Assembly: GCF_950295315.1 (NCBI RefSeq)
Contig: NC_080177.1
Span: forward strand, 77,593,096-77,657,095
Direction of reading: 5' to 3'
Origin: Erinaceus europaeus
Lineage: Eukaryota; Chordata; Mammalia; Eulipotyphla; Erinaceidae
Length of the DNA stretch: 64,000 bases
A program made the position numbers and the translations under genes. The number at the start of each line of letters is the position of its first letter. Within the stretch, counting starts at the first letter, position 1. Positions 30,634 to 42,236 of the stretch are shown piece by piece. Below the pieces are notes generated by a model. The model saw nothing but the letters and a program-made list of their open reading frames with translations, was not told where the DNA came from and ran no database searches.

Positions 30634-31040
30634 TGTTGCTGAGGAGTTATTCTGATGCAGTCTCCGCCCCCAGGTTTTTCTATGCCCCGCTAAATCCTAG
30701 AGTGCCCCCTTACAACCAATCCTGGCTCCGCCCCCAGGTTTTTCTATGCCCCGCTAAATCCTAGAGTGCCCCCTTTCAACCAATCCTGGCCCTACACGGC
30801 ACCCCTGGTTGTCGCCCAATAAAAAGCCCCCTCACCCCTCCCCTCTCTCTCTCTGGGCTCTCGGCTCTCCCTCTCTGAGGTCTCGCTCCCTGCTCTCCCC
30901 CGTGGTCGGCCATTGCCGGCTGGCTCCACGTGGTCCGAACCAAACCCCCCCTATCCTATAATAAAGATCTGTGTACCCCTTTGCTCTGGACGTCCGCTCT
31001 CTTCTCCACGGTGCAGCCCGACACCAGACCACCACAACAA
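30634..31040 (+). mobile_element. Solo LTR (family 2), 407 bp
   Basis: TGTTGCTGAGG start and CACAACAACA end, flanked by a perfect 6 bp repeat GATTTT (30628-30633 and 31041-31046). The U3 part has a 64 bp direct duplication (30662-30725, 30726-30789), each with CTCCGCCCCC and CCAATCCTGG (CCAAT box). AATAAAA at 30818-30824 may serve as a TATA-like box, and AATAAA at 30960-30965 as a polyadenylation signal. It is GC-rich and looks gammaretrovirus-like. There is no internal viral region. Confidence 0.9.
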
Positions 31041-31046
31041 CAGATT

Positions 31047-31090
31047 TTTAAGACTATAAATTAATAGGAGTATAGGTTAACACCATTCCT
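31047..31090 (-). mobile_element. L1 3' UTR piece around LTR and Family G
   Basis: With the LTR and Family G removed, 30590-30633, 31047-31090 and 31466 onward join into one L1 3' region like that at 14330-14420. Confidence 0.7.
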
Positions 31091-31091
31091 T

Positions 31092-31465
31092 TTTTTTATT
31101 TATTTATTTATTTTTTATTAAAGAAAGGATTAATTAACAAAACCATAGGTTAGGAGGGGTACAACTCCACACAATTCCCACCGCCCAATCTCCATATCCC
31201 ACCCCCTCCCCCGATAGTTTTCCCATTCTCTATCCCTCTGGGAGCATGGACCCAGGGTCATTGAGGGTTGCAGAAGGTAGAAGGTCTGGCTTCTGTAATT
31301 GCTTCCTCGCTGAACATGGGCGTTGACTGGTCGGTCCATACTCCCAGTCTGCCTCTCTCTTTCCCTAGTAGGATGGGTCTCTGGGGAAGCTGAGCTCCAG
31401 GACACATTGGTGGTGTCTTCAATCCAGGGAAGTCTGGCCGGCATCCTGATGACACCTGGAACCTG
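31092..31465 (-). mobile_element. Family G retroposon with target duplication
   Basis: Poly(T)/TTTA start, TTAACAAAACCATAGG, to GATGACACCTGGAACC. The word GTTAACACCATTCCT flanks both sides. At about 374 bp this is the best-bounded copy, and it shows retrotransposition by a 3' poly(A) mechanism. Confidence 0.92.
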
Positions 31466-32540
31466 GGGTTAACACCATTCCTACCACCAAAGGTCTGTGT
31501 CCCTACCCCCAACCCCTACAAGGACCTGAAAATCTACCCTCCCCCCACACCCACCAAAGTCTTTTACTTTGGTGCAATACTCCAAACTCAGTCCAGATTC
31601 TGCTTTGTGTTTCCCTTTTGTTTTTCTTTCTCAATTTCTGTTTATGAGTGGGATCATTCCATACTCATCTCTCTCTCTCAGGTTTATCTCACTTAACATA
31701 CTTCCTTCAAGCTCCATCCAAGGTGGATTGAAGAAGGTGGGCTCATTATTCTTAATAGCTGAGTAATATTCTATTGTGTATACAAACCACAACTTGCTCA
31801 ACCACTTACCTGTTGTTGGACACTTGCGTTGTTTCCAAGTTATGGCTATTACAAATTGTGCTGCTATGAACATAGGTGTACAGAGATCTTTTTTGGATGG
31901 GTGTGTTTGACTCCTTAGGTTATATCCCTAGCAGAGGAATTACTGGGCCATAAGGAAGGTCCGTTTCTAGCCTTGTAAGGGTTTTCCAGACTGCTCTCCT
32001 TAGGGGTGGGACCAAGTTACATTCCCACCAGCAGTGCAGGAGGGTTCCTTTGTCCCCACAACCTCTCCAGCATTGTTGCTGTCTCTTCTTTTTCTTTTTC
32101 TTTTCTTTTTTTCTTGCCTCCAGGGTTATTGCTGGGGCTTGTTGCTATCACTACGAATCCACTGCTCCTGGAGGCCATTTTTTCCCTTTTTGTTTATCAT
32201 TGTTGTTGTTGTTATTATTGTTGTCATTGCTGTTGGATAGGACAGAGAGAAATGGAGAGGGGAGGGAAAGACAGAGGGGGGAGAGAAAGACAGACACCTA
32301 CAGACCTGCTTCACCGCCTGTGAAGCGACTCCCCTGCAGTTGGGGAGCCGAGGGGCTTGAACCGGGATCCTTGCATGAGTCCTTGTGTTTTGCACCATGT
32401 ACACTTAACCCGCTGCACTACTGCCCCGCCCCCATTGCTATCTTTTCTGATGTCTGACATTCTTACAGGAGTGAAGTGGTATCTCATTGTTGTCTTTATT
32501 TGCATTTCTCTGACAATTGACTTGGAGCATTTGTTTTTTC
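31466..32540 (-). mobile_element. L1 3' segment (ORF2 C-terminus) of an inverted L1
   Basis: Minus-strand 31873-31631 encodes FVIAITWKQRKCPTTGKW and YTIEYYSAIKNN, the L1 ORF2 C-terminus. A SINE-A interrupts at 32091-32430. At about 32540 the orientation flips. Confidence 0.9.
32091..32430 (-). mobile_element. SINE-A, long subtype
   Basis: GCCTCCAGGGTTATTGCTGG to CTGCACTACTGCCCCG. A target word CATTG(TTG)CT is repeated. Confidence 0.93.
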
Positions 32541-32672
32541 TTCACAGAAATCAGTCCCGTTCATTACAGCAATAAGATCAATAAAATATCTAGGAATAAA
32601 CCTAGTCAAAGAAGTGAAAGACTTGCACTGAAAACTATGAGTCACTATTCAAGGAAATAGAAAATAATACAG

Positions 32673-32818
32673 TGGTCCGGGAGGTGGCACAATGGATAAA
32701 GCACTGGACTCTCAGGCATTAGGTTCTGAGTTCAATCCCTGGCAGCACATGTACCAGAATGATGTCTGGTTCTTTCTCTCTTTCCTATATTTCACATAAA
32801 TAAATAAAATATTTTTAA
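32673..32818 (+). mobile_element. SINE-D
   Basis: GGTCCGGGAGGTGGCACAATG to AAATATTTTTAAAAAAG. AGAAAATAATACA flanks both sides. Confidence 0.94.
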
Positions 32819-33028
32819 AAAAGAAAATAATACAAAGAAATGGAAAGATATTCCATGCTCAGGGATTGGAAAAATTAACATCATCAAAATGAATATTATA
32901 CCCAGAAGCATATACAAATTTAAAACAATACCATCAAGGTCCCACCATTTTTTTAAGAAAATAGAAAAATTACAAATATTTATCTGAAATCAGAAAGCAC
33001 CTAGAATTGCCAAAACAATCTTGAGAGA

Positions 33029-33031
33029 GAG

Positions 33032-33066
<35 letters not shown>

Positions 33067-33070
33067 AAAA
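33029..33070. repeat. (GAAA)n microsatellite
   Basis: About 40 bp of GAAA units within the L1. Confidence 0.93.
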
Positions 33071-33307
33071 AACAGAACTGGAGGCATCACACTTCCAAAT
33101 CTCAAACTATATTACAGGGCCATTGTAATCAAAGCTGCCTGGTACTGGAACAAAAAGAGACACACTGGCCAGTGGAACAGAATTTAGAGCCCAGAAATGA
33201 CTCCCACACCAACGAACAGCTAATTTTTGACAAGGGAACCCAAACTATCAAATAGAGAAAGGAAAATCTCTTCAATAAACAGCGTTGTGTTGAAATGTGC
33301 AAAAGAG

Positions 33308-33630
33308 GGGGCCGGGCACACATGATGCAAAGCACAAGGACTAGCACAAAGATCCTAGTTTAAGACCCCAGCTCCTCACCTGCAGGGAGGGGTCACTTCA
33401 CAGGTGATAGAGCAGGTCTCCAAGTATCTGTCTTTCTCTCCTCCTCTCTGTCTTCCCCTCCTCTCTCGATTTCTCTCTGTCCTATCCAACAACAATGACA
33501 ACAGTAATGACAACAATAAAAATAACAAAGAGGGCAACAAAATGGAGAAAATGGCCTCCAGGGGCAGTGGATTCGTAGTGCAGGCACCAAGCCCCAGCGA
33601 TAACACTGGACACCAAAAAAAAGTGACTAA
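33308..33630 (+). mobile_element. SINE-A, head-deleted long subtype
   Basis: GGGGCCGGGCACACATGATG shows a deletion in box A. GAAATGTGCAAAAGA is duplicated at both flanks. Confidence 0.92.
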
Positions 33631-33845
33631 AAAAAGAAAAAGAAATGTGCAAAAGAATGAAACTATTACATCTCACCAGGAGCAAAAGAAAACTCCAAGT
33701 GGAGAAAGGACCTGGGTGTCAGACCAGAAACTATCAAATACTTAGAGGAAAATACTGGTGGAACTCTTTTCCATCCAAATTTCATAGGCATCTTTAATGA
33801 TACAGACCCAATTGCAAGGAAGACTAAAGCAAAAATAAACTAATG

Positions 33846-34022
33846 GGTGGTCTGGGAGGTGGCACAGTGGATAAGACTTTGGACTCTTAGGCATGAGGTC
33901 CTGAGTTCAGTCCCCAGCAGCACATGTACCAGGGTGATGTCTGGTTCTTTCTCTCTCTTCTATCATTTCTCATGGATAAATAAATAAAATCTTAAAATAA
34001 ATAAATAAATAAATAAATAAAT
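33846..34022 (+). mobile_element. SINE-D
   Basis: TGGTCTGGGAGGTGGCACAG head and a long AAAT tail. AACTAATGGG is repeated at both flanks. Confidence 0.94.
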
Positions 34023-34229
34023 AAACAAACTAATGGGCTACATCAACTTGGAAAGCTTTTTCATAGCAAAAGAAACCATCACCCAAACAAAAGAGACTTC
34101 TCACAAAATGGAAGATATTTATATGCCATATATCAGACAAAAGGCTCTTTCAAGTGTTACTTTCTGCTCTATTTCCAGATTTCTGGCTCTATTCTCAACC
34201 CTGACACCACCCTCCCAGACAATATTTCT

Positions 34230-34325
34230 TTCATTTATTTATTTTTACCAATGCACTGCTAAACTCTGGCTTATGGTGGCATGGGGGATTGAACCTGGGA
34301 CCTAGGAGCCTTAGGCGTGAGAGCC
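34230..34325 (-). mobile_element. SINE-C
   Basis: It is missing the usual CATAACCATTATGC head. CAGACAATATTTCT flanks both sides. Confidence 0.88.
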
Positions 34326-34379
34326 AGACAATATTTCTAGTCCCTAAAATAGAAAAAAAGATTATATATATATATAAAA

Positions 34380-34860
34380 CTGTTCTGATCCAGGGCCCAG
34401 ATATATTCATATTTATCACAGGAGCCTGTATAACCTCTGAGTCCCTGTCAGTCTGAGCTAGGAATCTGTTTTAGGTATGTTTCTAGGGGCCTGTAACTTT
34501 AGTAATTTTTGCTTGAGCTTAATAGTTACCATAAAAATGAACTAAAAATATTGTTTGGGAAAATGTAGTCAGATTTGAGAACAGAACTAGAAAGCTGGAT
34601 TAGGCCAGAGAGGAGCTCCCAAACTTGAAGAAAATATATAAACACAATTAACTGTTTACCATATCAGTTTGACACATGGTCCATGTATATTCATACTTAG
34701 AGGTCTAGGCCCATGGTATCTGAAGGGGGATTCAAGAATTCCCTAACGAGGACCCCAAGTAATGTGGATATTGGCAGAAAAGATCATTAGTGAGCCAGTC
34801 TCTTGCCCTATTCCAGTTTTGGTAGTCCCTTCTTTATCTGACAAGCTTAGACTTTTTCCC
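34380..34860. mobile_element. Family F repeat
   Basis: It matches 7739-8425. Inside it, the word GTATATTCATA-TTA occurs near both ends, pointing to an internal duplication of the unit. Confidence 0.6.
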
Positions 34861-35404
34861 AGTTGCTAAGGTCTTGAATGTCATTTGTTGTCTACAAGCT
34901 AGTATTAGGTTTGTGGGGTCAATTTCATTCTTTATAAATGTAAAAATAGCCAAATGAAGTAATAGGTATTATTTTGTTATACCAGATTTTCATGTTGCCC
35001 CTTTAGGTGAACATTATCTCCCTTTCACCCTGGATATCTCATCTTTTCTTTTGTACTAATTAAAAATACAGTGTAATTTCTAAAAATTATATATTCAGAG
35101 AAATAAAGTTATTATGAAATAGTTAAGTATATCCTTGATCAAAAACTGCAGGTTCTGTGAGTGTAGTCATAGAATTCTAAAGAGGTGGTTGCCTAGTAGC
35201 CAAAATAAACATACTTGAAAGCCAAGAAATCCAGGGAGGTCGATCACTGGAAAGGTAACTTTTAAACTTTAAAAACACTTCTGAAAGGCATTTATTGGAC
35301 TCGGCTGAATGATGACAGATAGTCTGAAGTAACTGTGTAGAAAATTGGACTAAGTGTCTCTCTGGACCTCAGCTTTGAAATCTGTAAGATAAAAGTTGAA
35401 GCAG
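34861..35404. other. AT-rich intergenic stretch
   Basis: No gene. A faint MIR-like word (GACCTCAGCTTTGAAATCTGT) is present at 35365-35395. Confidence 0.35.
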
Positions 35405-35590
35405 GAAGAGGGAGGGAGTTTGCCCAGTAGACTGAACTCTTCACCGCATGAGCAGACAAGTTGAGGACAACCCCCACACACCATATGCCACGTGGGGTCT
35501 CATGTATGGCACCAGGGGGAGTTTTATGAACAGATAGACTAGCGCTATGGTCTTTTCTCCCTCTCTGCCTCTCCTTATCTGTCACTATCT
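35405..35590 (+). mobile_element. SINE-E, diverged
   Basis: GTTTGCCCAGTAGACTGAAC, CCACGTGGGGTCTCATG, CTATGGTCTTTTCTCCC. Confidence 0.6.
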
Positions 35591-35663
35591 GAAATTTCCA
35601 ACAACAAAATAGAACTAGAGTCTGCAGGAAGTGGGGGAATCAGACAAGCAGGAAGCCCTGAAA

Positions 35664-35905
35664 GTAGGGCCAGGAGGTGGTACACCAGATTGAGCAAACA
35701 GCACAAACCACAAGGACCTGCACAAGGATCCCAGTCCGAGCCCCCAGCTCTCCACCTGCAAGGGGGTCACTTCACAAGCAGTGAAGCAGGTCTGCAGGCA
35801 GCAACAATAATAACAGTAACAACAACAATGGGGGAAAATGGCCACCAGGAGCAGTGGATTCATAGTGCAGGCTCTGAGCCCCAGCGATAACCCTGGAGGC
35901 AAAAA
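35664..35905 (+). mobile_element. SINE-A lacking its CT-rich middle
   Basis: TCTGCAGGCAGCAACAATAA shows a direct join from the head to the CAACAA tail, with about 80 bp missing. Confidence 0.88.
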
Positions 35906-35983
35906 ATATATATAGTAACCCATTATTAATCACAAGAAAATTGGAAAAAATGTGTATCTATCAATTTGGGTTTAGTGACATCT

Positions 35984-36025
35984 ATTGGGTTGTCGAAAAA
36001 GTCAGATTTTCCTGACAACTCTATA
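35984..36025. mobile_element. Mariner-like palindrome
   Basis: TTGGGTTGTCGAAAAAGTC and TTTTCCTGACAACTC form imperfect inverted repeats. They resemble the terminal sequence of Tc/mariner MITEs and are followed by TATA. Confidence 0.4.
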
Positions 36026-36180
36026 GATAAAAACTGGCTTTTAACAAAAAGAAACATACCAAGAAATTGGGTTTAATATGCAAAAAACAATGGAGTAAAT
36101 CATGATATAAAGAGAGAAGAGGCTATGTTGCGTGTTATGGAGGAAAGAGAAACAAGTGAGATAATAAAAAATACAGGGAT

Positions 36181-36365
36181 GGGAGTCAGGCGGTACACAC
36201 ACAGCGGTGAAGCAGGTCTGCAGGTGTCTGTCTTTCTCTCCCCCCTCTGTCTTCCCCTTCTCTCTCCATTTCTCTCTGTCCTATCCAACAGCAACAACAT
36301 CAATAACAACAATAATAATAACTACGACAATAAAACAAGGGCAACAAAAGGAAATAAATAAGTAT
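36181..36365 (+). mobile_element. SINE-A with deleted head
   Basis: GGGAGTCAGGCGGTACACAC joins directly to GTGAAGCAGGTCTGCAGG, so box B is missing. Confidence 0.88.
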
Positions 36366-36399
36366 TTTAAAAATCTATAAAAAATTAGAATAAAAAACA

Positions 36400-36665
36400 C
36401 AGGGGCAGGGTGGTGGTGTACCTGGTTAAGTGCACACATTGCTAAGTGCAAGGACCTAGGTTTGAGTCCCAGCTCCCCATCTGCAGGGGATACACTTCAC
36501 AAGACGTGAAGCACATCTGCAGGTATCTATCTTTCTCTCTCCCTCTCTACCCACCCCCCAATTTCTCTTTGCCCTAATAAAATAGAAAGGGGGGAAAATG
36601 GTCACAGGAGCAGTGGATTCACAGCACTGGCATTGAGTCCCAGTGAAAACCCTGGTGAAAATAAA
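36400..36665 (+). mobile_element. SINE-B
   Basis: GGTGGTGTACCTGGTTAAGTG head, GTGAAAACCCTGGTGAAAAT end. Confidence 0.85.
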
Positions 36666-36679
36666 AAATATATTTGGGG

Positions 36680-36810
36680 GGGGGCTGGAGTAGATAGCAT
36701 AATGGTTATTCAAACAGACTCTCATGCCTGAGGCTCCAAAGTCCCAGGTTCAATCCCCTGTACCACTAAAAGCCGGAGCTGAGCAGTGCTCTGGTAGAAA
36801 TAATAAACAA
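36680..36810 (+). mobile_element. SINE-C
   Basis: TAGATAGCATAATGGTTATTC to CAGTGCTCTGGTAGAAATAA. Confidence 0.93.
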
Positions 36811-36929
36811 ACAAACAGACTTGTGCAGAGCAGGAAAAGCAGGCAGTTGGTAAGAATAATGGTGTCACCTTAACTATCTTGGGACTGGCAAGGTCAACAC
36901 AGTGAATGGCAAGAAGTTGAGCTTAAGCC

Positions 36930-37075
36930 AAAGCCAGAATGGCACAGAGGTTAAATGTTCCAGTGCTGAAATCAGGCAGCTGAGTTGGAAGCTTGACTCC
37001 TCTGCTGTGGTTCACGTGTTCTGAAGCACTTTACTTATCTCTAAGGCTTTGGATCGACCTTCTCGTGGTGCATCC
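36930..37075 (+). mobile_element. Probable MIR
   Basis: AATGGCACAGAGGTTAAATG, TGCTGAAATCAGGCAGCTGA and AGCACTTTACTTATCTCTAAG follow the order of the MIR consensus, with strong divergence. Confidence 0.55.
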
Positions 37076-37140
37076 CGTGAGTACCCATTTATTGGGGAAA
37101 CTGATGATCCTTCCTAGCCGACTGAATCCACATGGATTCA

Positions 37141-37144
37141 CACA

Positions 37145-37183
<39 letters not shown>

Positions 37184-37242
37184 ACTCACACACACACACA
37201 CACACACTCACACACACACACACACTCTCACACACACACACT

Positions 37243-37283
<41 letters not shown>
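37141..37283. repeat. (CA)n microsatellite
   Basis: About 140 bp of CA with interspersed CTCA, 135 bp upstream of the probable HEATR4 acceptor. It is likely length-polymorphic. Confidence 0.97.
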
Positions 37284-37285
<2 letters not shown>

Positions 37286-37368
37286 GATGCTACACTGCTT
37301 CTTTTGTCTTTCTAATTCACATGCCCCACTACACTCAGAATCTGTCTTCTGTTTCTGTACTGCTGTAG

Positions 37369-38349
<981 letters not shown>

Positions 38350-38757
38350 TAGATAACAGGGGGCTCCGGTACAACGTGAAGCATCCCTGGCTCCCCTTCA
38401 AGGCCACACTCCTTATTTCAGAACATACTTGACAACAAGCTCTAGTGTTCTCCACGCCAACGAGCTCTCTAAGAAATCTCATTAAACTGAGATTTCTCAG
38501 TCTGGGTGCTACACATTGTAGAATGCCCAGTAGTAACCCACTGGACAAAGAGGTCTCCAGACACTGACACAGGCTCCTTTGAAGGACAAATTCATTTATA
38601 GTTGGGAACCACTGCCTATAAATCGGTAAGTCCTTAGCTTTCTCCAACAGACTGAGCAAGTCTGCAGATCCAGTGACGAGCCAAGTTCTCCCAGAAATGT
38701 GCCCATGGTGAGAGTAAAGAAGGCAGAGGCCTAATTATTTTGAGATTTGATCTGCCT

Positions 38758-38760
<3 letters not shown>

Positions 38761-38806
<46 letters not shown>
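38761..38806. repeat. (TG)n microsatellite
   Basis: About 45 bp of TG, forming the tail side of the SINE-C that follows. Confidence 0.96.
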
Positions 38807-38808
<2 letters not shown>

Positions 38809-38930
38809 TACCAGACCACTGCTCAGCTCTGGTGTATCGTGGTGCTGCTGGGGGTTGAACCTGGACCTTTAGTACCTCAAGCATGAAAGTCTTCTTTGCA
38901 TAACCATTCTGCTATCTCTCCAGTTCCTTG
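38807..38930 (-). mobile_element. SINE-C
   Basis: ACCAGACCACTGCTCAGCTC to GCATAACCATTCTGCTATC. Confidence 0.92.
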
Positions 38931-38974
38931 CCTAACTTTGAATAAAAGAGTCAGTATGTCACTGATTCAAAAAT

Positions 38975-39200
38975 TGACAGGCAGGGGTTTTGGTGGGGAT
39001 GTGCTAGGTTGAATACACATATTGCTATGCGCAAGGACCCCGATTCAAGCCTCCAGCCCCCACCTGCAGGGAGGAAGTTTTGTGACCTATGAAACAGTGC
39101 TAAAGGTGTCTCTCTCTCTCTCTCCCTCCCTCTCTACCTCCTCCTTCCCTCTTGATTTCTGTCTCTCTTCAAAAAGTAAACAAATAAAATAAAACACAAC
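38975..39200 (+). mobile_element. SINE-B
   Basis: Diverged head (GATGTGCTAGGTTGAATAC), (CT)n run, AAACAAATAAAATAAAAC tail. Confidence 0.8.
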
Positions 39201-39239
39201 AACCAACAGGCAGTAGGACAGAGAAAAAAACACCTTTGT

Positions 39240-39578
39240 GGGGGCCGAGCAGTAGTGCAGAGGGTTAAGCGCACATGGTGCAAAGCACAAGAACCAGTGT
39301 AAGGATCCTGGTTTGAGCCCCCAGCTCCCCACCTGCAAGGGGGGGTCACTTCACAAGTGGTGAAGCAGGTCTGCAGGTGTCTATCTTTCTCTCCCCCTTC
39401 TGTCTTCCCCTCCCCTCTCAATTTCTCTCTGTCCTATCCAACAACAATGACAGCAGTAACAAAAATAATAACAACTATAAGCAACAAGGGCAACAAAAGG
39501 GGAAAAATGGCCTCCAGGAGCAGTGGATTCGTAGTGCAGGCCCCAAGCCTCAGCGATAACCCTGGAGGCAAAAAAACA
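39240..39578 (+). mobile_element. SINE-A, long subtype
   Basis: GGGGCCGAGCAGTAGTGCAG head to GATAACCCTGGAGGCAA. AAAAAAC(A/G)CCTTTG flanks both sides. Confidence 0.94.
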
Positions 39579-39974
39579 AAGACAAACAAAAAACGCCTTT
39601 GAGAAGATTACTGTACAGTTCTCAGTTTCCTCCCTTCTCATTTATTATCCCAAATTTCCAGACATACGTGAAAAATAAGTGGAAATTCATTTGTTCATTT
39701 ACTGGACCAATAGAAATGTCCAATCCCATTACTTTCTAGACACTATGTAAAGTGATGAACATCAAATGTACATGGAAAAGCAATGGATCCATCCTTTATG
39801 GAACTTGCAGTCTGTCCACTGGGATGGGCTGACATTAAACAACCACACACAGGACAGGAAAAGTGAAGCCATGTAGGCAGTGGGCTCCCTCTCAAAGTCT
39901 GTGCAACCTCAAAAGACACCAATGTTTTTTTTAAAAAATGTGTGTATGTGTGTATGTGTGTGTGTGGTGGGGGT
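39579..39974. other. HEATR4 intron 1, single-copy part
   Basis: No exon or clear repeat except the (TG)n at 39936-39967. Confidence 0.45.
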
Positions 39975-40062
39975 AACACAGGGCCAAGGATGTAGTTCAG
40001 TGGCAGAATGCATACCACCCATGAGGTTGTGGGTTCAATTTTCAGCAGCACAAAAAATGGGG
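39975..40062 (+). mobile_element. tRNA-like SINE fragment
   Basis: GTAGTTCAGTGGCAGAATGC and GGGTTCAATTTTCAGCAGC resemble boxes A and B of a tRNA-derived SINE not otherwise seen in the window. Confidence 0.5.
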
Positions 40063-40194
40063 AGAGGTGTGTGGTCCTGGGAGCATGATCGCCCCAGTGC
40101 AGCCCTCTGTGCTGCAGGAGTGGCTCCAGGGCAGGCAGCTGCAGATAGGCTCTTCTGGCAGGTCCATACTCACTGAACCAGGATGACAAGTGAA

Positions 40195-40243
40195 CGTGTG
40201 TGTGCCCGTGTGTGCGCGTGCGCGTGTGCGTGTGCGTGTGTAA
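40195..40243. repeat. (TG/CG)n purine-pyrimidine tract
   Basis: Alternating TG and CG over about 45 bp, potentially Z-DNA forming, about 95 bp upstream of exon 2. Confidence 0.9.
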
Positions 40244-40335
40244 GCTGAGCTTAAAGAGGAATGGGAATGTATTGTGAATCTGATGGAGAAAAAGGAAGTC
40301 CATTCTCTGTCTTTCCTTCTCTCACCCCTGCCAAG

Positions 40336-40526
40336 GTTGCCCAATTACGTGCCCCAAGTGCACACAGTTGACACCATGACTGGCAGCAATAAGACCACTG
40401 AGGATATTAAGATAAAGAGGAGCAACACCAGGTCCTTAGAGCTGAGCTACTGCTCACAGGATGACCAGCACACTGGAAAGTTTGTGTACTACTTAGAAGA
40501 CGCCTTTGAGAGGGAGATTTACTTCG
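40336..40526 (+). CDS. HEATR4: HEATR4 coding exon 2
   Basis: It encodes residues 287-350: LPNYVPQVHTVDTMTG and FVYYLEDAFEREIYF. The acceptor CTGCCAAG ends at 40335, and the donor CG/GTAACA at 40527 is non-ideal. It enters in phase 2 and leaves in phase 1. No HEAT repeat is present yet. The two phases fit exons 1 and 3 without a stop. Confidence 0.88.
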
Positions 40527-40539
40527 GTAACAGAGACGG

Positions 40540-40975
40540 GGCACTGCGGTGGGGGCTAAGGTGGGTGTCGGGCAGGGAGGAGGAAGGTAGCCAGGGATGA
40601 AACAGTCATGAGTATGGAGGCCTAGATGACTGTGTTCAGGCAACGTCTCCTGATGACCAGTGCTGTAACTTTAGAGGGAGGACAAATATTCAGTATTTGG
40701 TGGGGAGGAAATTTTTCTCTTCTTCCCATTTCCCATCCCTCTGTCTTACTAAAGTAGTGGAGGACAGGGTTGTAAAAAAGGCAAGATTTGTCTTAGGAAC
40801 AACTTACCTCTTCTCTATCCACCCTTCTACCTTCTCTCACTGAGATAGTCTCCCACTGAGATGCTCAACAGGAAAAAATAATCATGGATTTTGGAGTCAA
40901 GGAGATCTGGATTTTTTTTTTTTCCTTATTAACCTTCTGCAAATGATGTAATCCCTCTGACCCTCAAGTGCTTTT
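40540..40975. other. HEATR4 intron 2, no repeats seen at the start
   Basis: Single-copy sequence with a T-run at 40911-40922. No exon evidence. Confidence 0.4.
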
Positions 40976-41320
40976 GTTTGTTTGTTTGTTTGTTTGTGGT
41001 TGGTTTTCCACTACAGCCCTGCTCAATTCTGGCTTATGTTGGTGCTGGGGATTGAACCTGGGCCCTTGGGTACCTTGGTCATGAAAGTTATTTGTAGGGG
41101 GGAGGTTGACATACCAGATAGAGTAGAAATGTTACTATTTGCAAGGACCTGGGTTCAAGTTCTGGTCTCCACATGAAGGGGGTAAACTTCACAAGCAGTG
41201 AAGCAGGGCTGCAGGTGTCTCTGTTTCTCTCTCCCTCTTCCCTACTAATTTCTCTATATATCCAATAAATGACAACAAAAAAATTTAAGTTGTTTTCATA
41301 ACCATTTTGCTATCTCCCCA
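40976..41320 (-). mobile_element. SINE-C split by a SINE-B
   Basis: (GTTT)n tail and GCTGGGGATTGAACCTGGG, then the head CATAACCATTTTGCTATCTC at 41296 after the insertion. Confidence 0.88.
41094..41290 (+). mobile_element. SINE-B nested
   Basis: GGGGGGAGGTTGACATACCAG to a TCCAATAAATGACAAC tail. Confidence 0.83.
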
Positions 41321-41540
41321 GCCTAACCCTTAAGTAACTTGTCTGTAATACAGTATTAACAAAAATGCACTTCAGGTAAAGAATGCATAGGAGAGCACCT
41401 ATAATTCTCCTTACCCAAGAGTGGATATGTGTCCACTCCCTTTCTTCCGTCTTACTCTTCATGCCTAAACTTCACAGTATGTTGGTTCCAAGTTGTTTGT
41501 ACTTTGATCCTATACCATTGTCAACTAAAGGTCTTCTTAA

Positions 41541-41665
41541 GATGTAGGTAGCATAATGGTTATGCAAAAAGACTTTCATGCCTGAGGCTCCAAAGTCCCA
41601 GGTTCAATCCCCCACACCACCATAAACCAGAGCTGAACAGTGTTCTGGTAAAAAAAAAAAAAAAA
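41541..41665 (+). mobile_element. SINE-C
   Basis: TAGCATAATGGTTATGCAAA to an A17 tail. Confidence 0.94.
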
Positions 41666-41675
41666 AAGTTTAACA

Positions 41676-41938
41676 TGGGGAGTCGGGTGGTAGCGCAGCA
41701 GGTTAAGCAAAAGGACTGGCATAAGGATCCCATTTCGAGCCCCTGACTTCCCACCTTCAGGGGAGTCACTGCATAGGCGGTGAAGCAGGTTTGCAGTTGT
41801 CTATCTTTCTCTCCACCTCTCTGTCTTCCCCTTTTCTCTCCATTTTTCTCTGTCCCATTCAACAATGATGACAATAATAATAACTACAACAATAAAACAA
41901 GGGCAACAAAAGAGAATAAAATAAATATTTTTTTAAAA
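41676..41938 (+). mobile_element. SINE-A
   Basis: Part of box A is deleted (GGTTAAGCAAAAGGACTGGC). GTTTAACATGGGG flanks both sides. Confidence 0.93.
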
Positions 41939-41952
41939 AGATGTTTAACATG

Positions 41953-42236
41953 GGGGCCAGGCAGTAGTGCGGTAGATTAAGCGCACATGGTACGAAGCGC
42001 ATGGACTGGCAGTTCGAGCCCCCGGCTCCCCATCTGCAGTGAAGCAGGTCTGCAGGTGTCTGTCTTTCTCTCTCCCCTCTGCCTTCCCCTCCTCTCTCGA
42101 TTTCTCTCTGTCCTATCCAACAACGGTAACAGCCGTAACAACAAGGGCAACAAGAGCAACAAAAATGGCCTCCCAGGAGCAGTGGATTCATAACACAGGC
42201 TCCAAGCTCCATTGATAACCCTGGAGGCAAAAATAA
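41953..42236 (+). mobile_element. SINE-A, long subtype
   Basis: GGCCAGGCAGTAGTGCGGTAG head, short middle, AACCCTGGAGGCAAAAATA end. Confidence 0.92.

Larger units (their letters stand above)
32541..34150 (+). mobile_element. L1 ORF2 segment, inverted relative to its 3' end
   Basis: The plus strand reads sense L1: ATCAATAAAATATCTAGGAA, ATTGTAATCAAAGCTGCCTGG, CAAGGAAGACTAAAGCAAAA. It joins the antisense 3' part at about 32540, the arrangement left by twin priming. Three SINEs interrupt it. Confidence 0.88.

Noticed and set aside
30832..31035. 67-codon minus-strand frame
   Set aside because: It lies within the solo LTR, where no coding sequence is expected.
41541..41665. tRNA gene, because of good box A and box B motifs
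   Set aside because: It is one of many SINE-C copies with an A-tail and has no cloverleaf acceptor stem; the same holds for SINE-A to SINE-E heads elsewhere.
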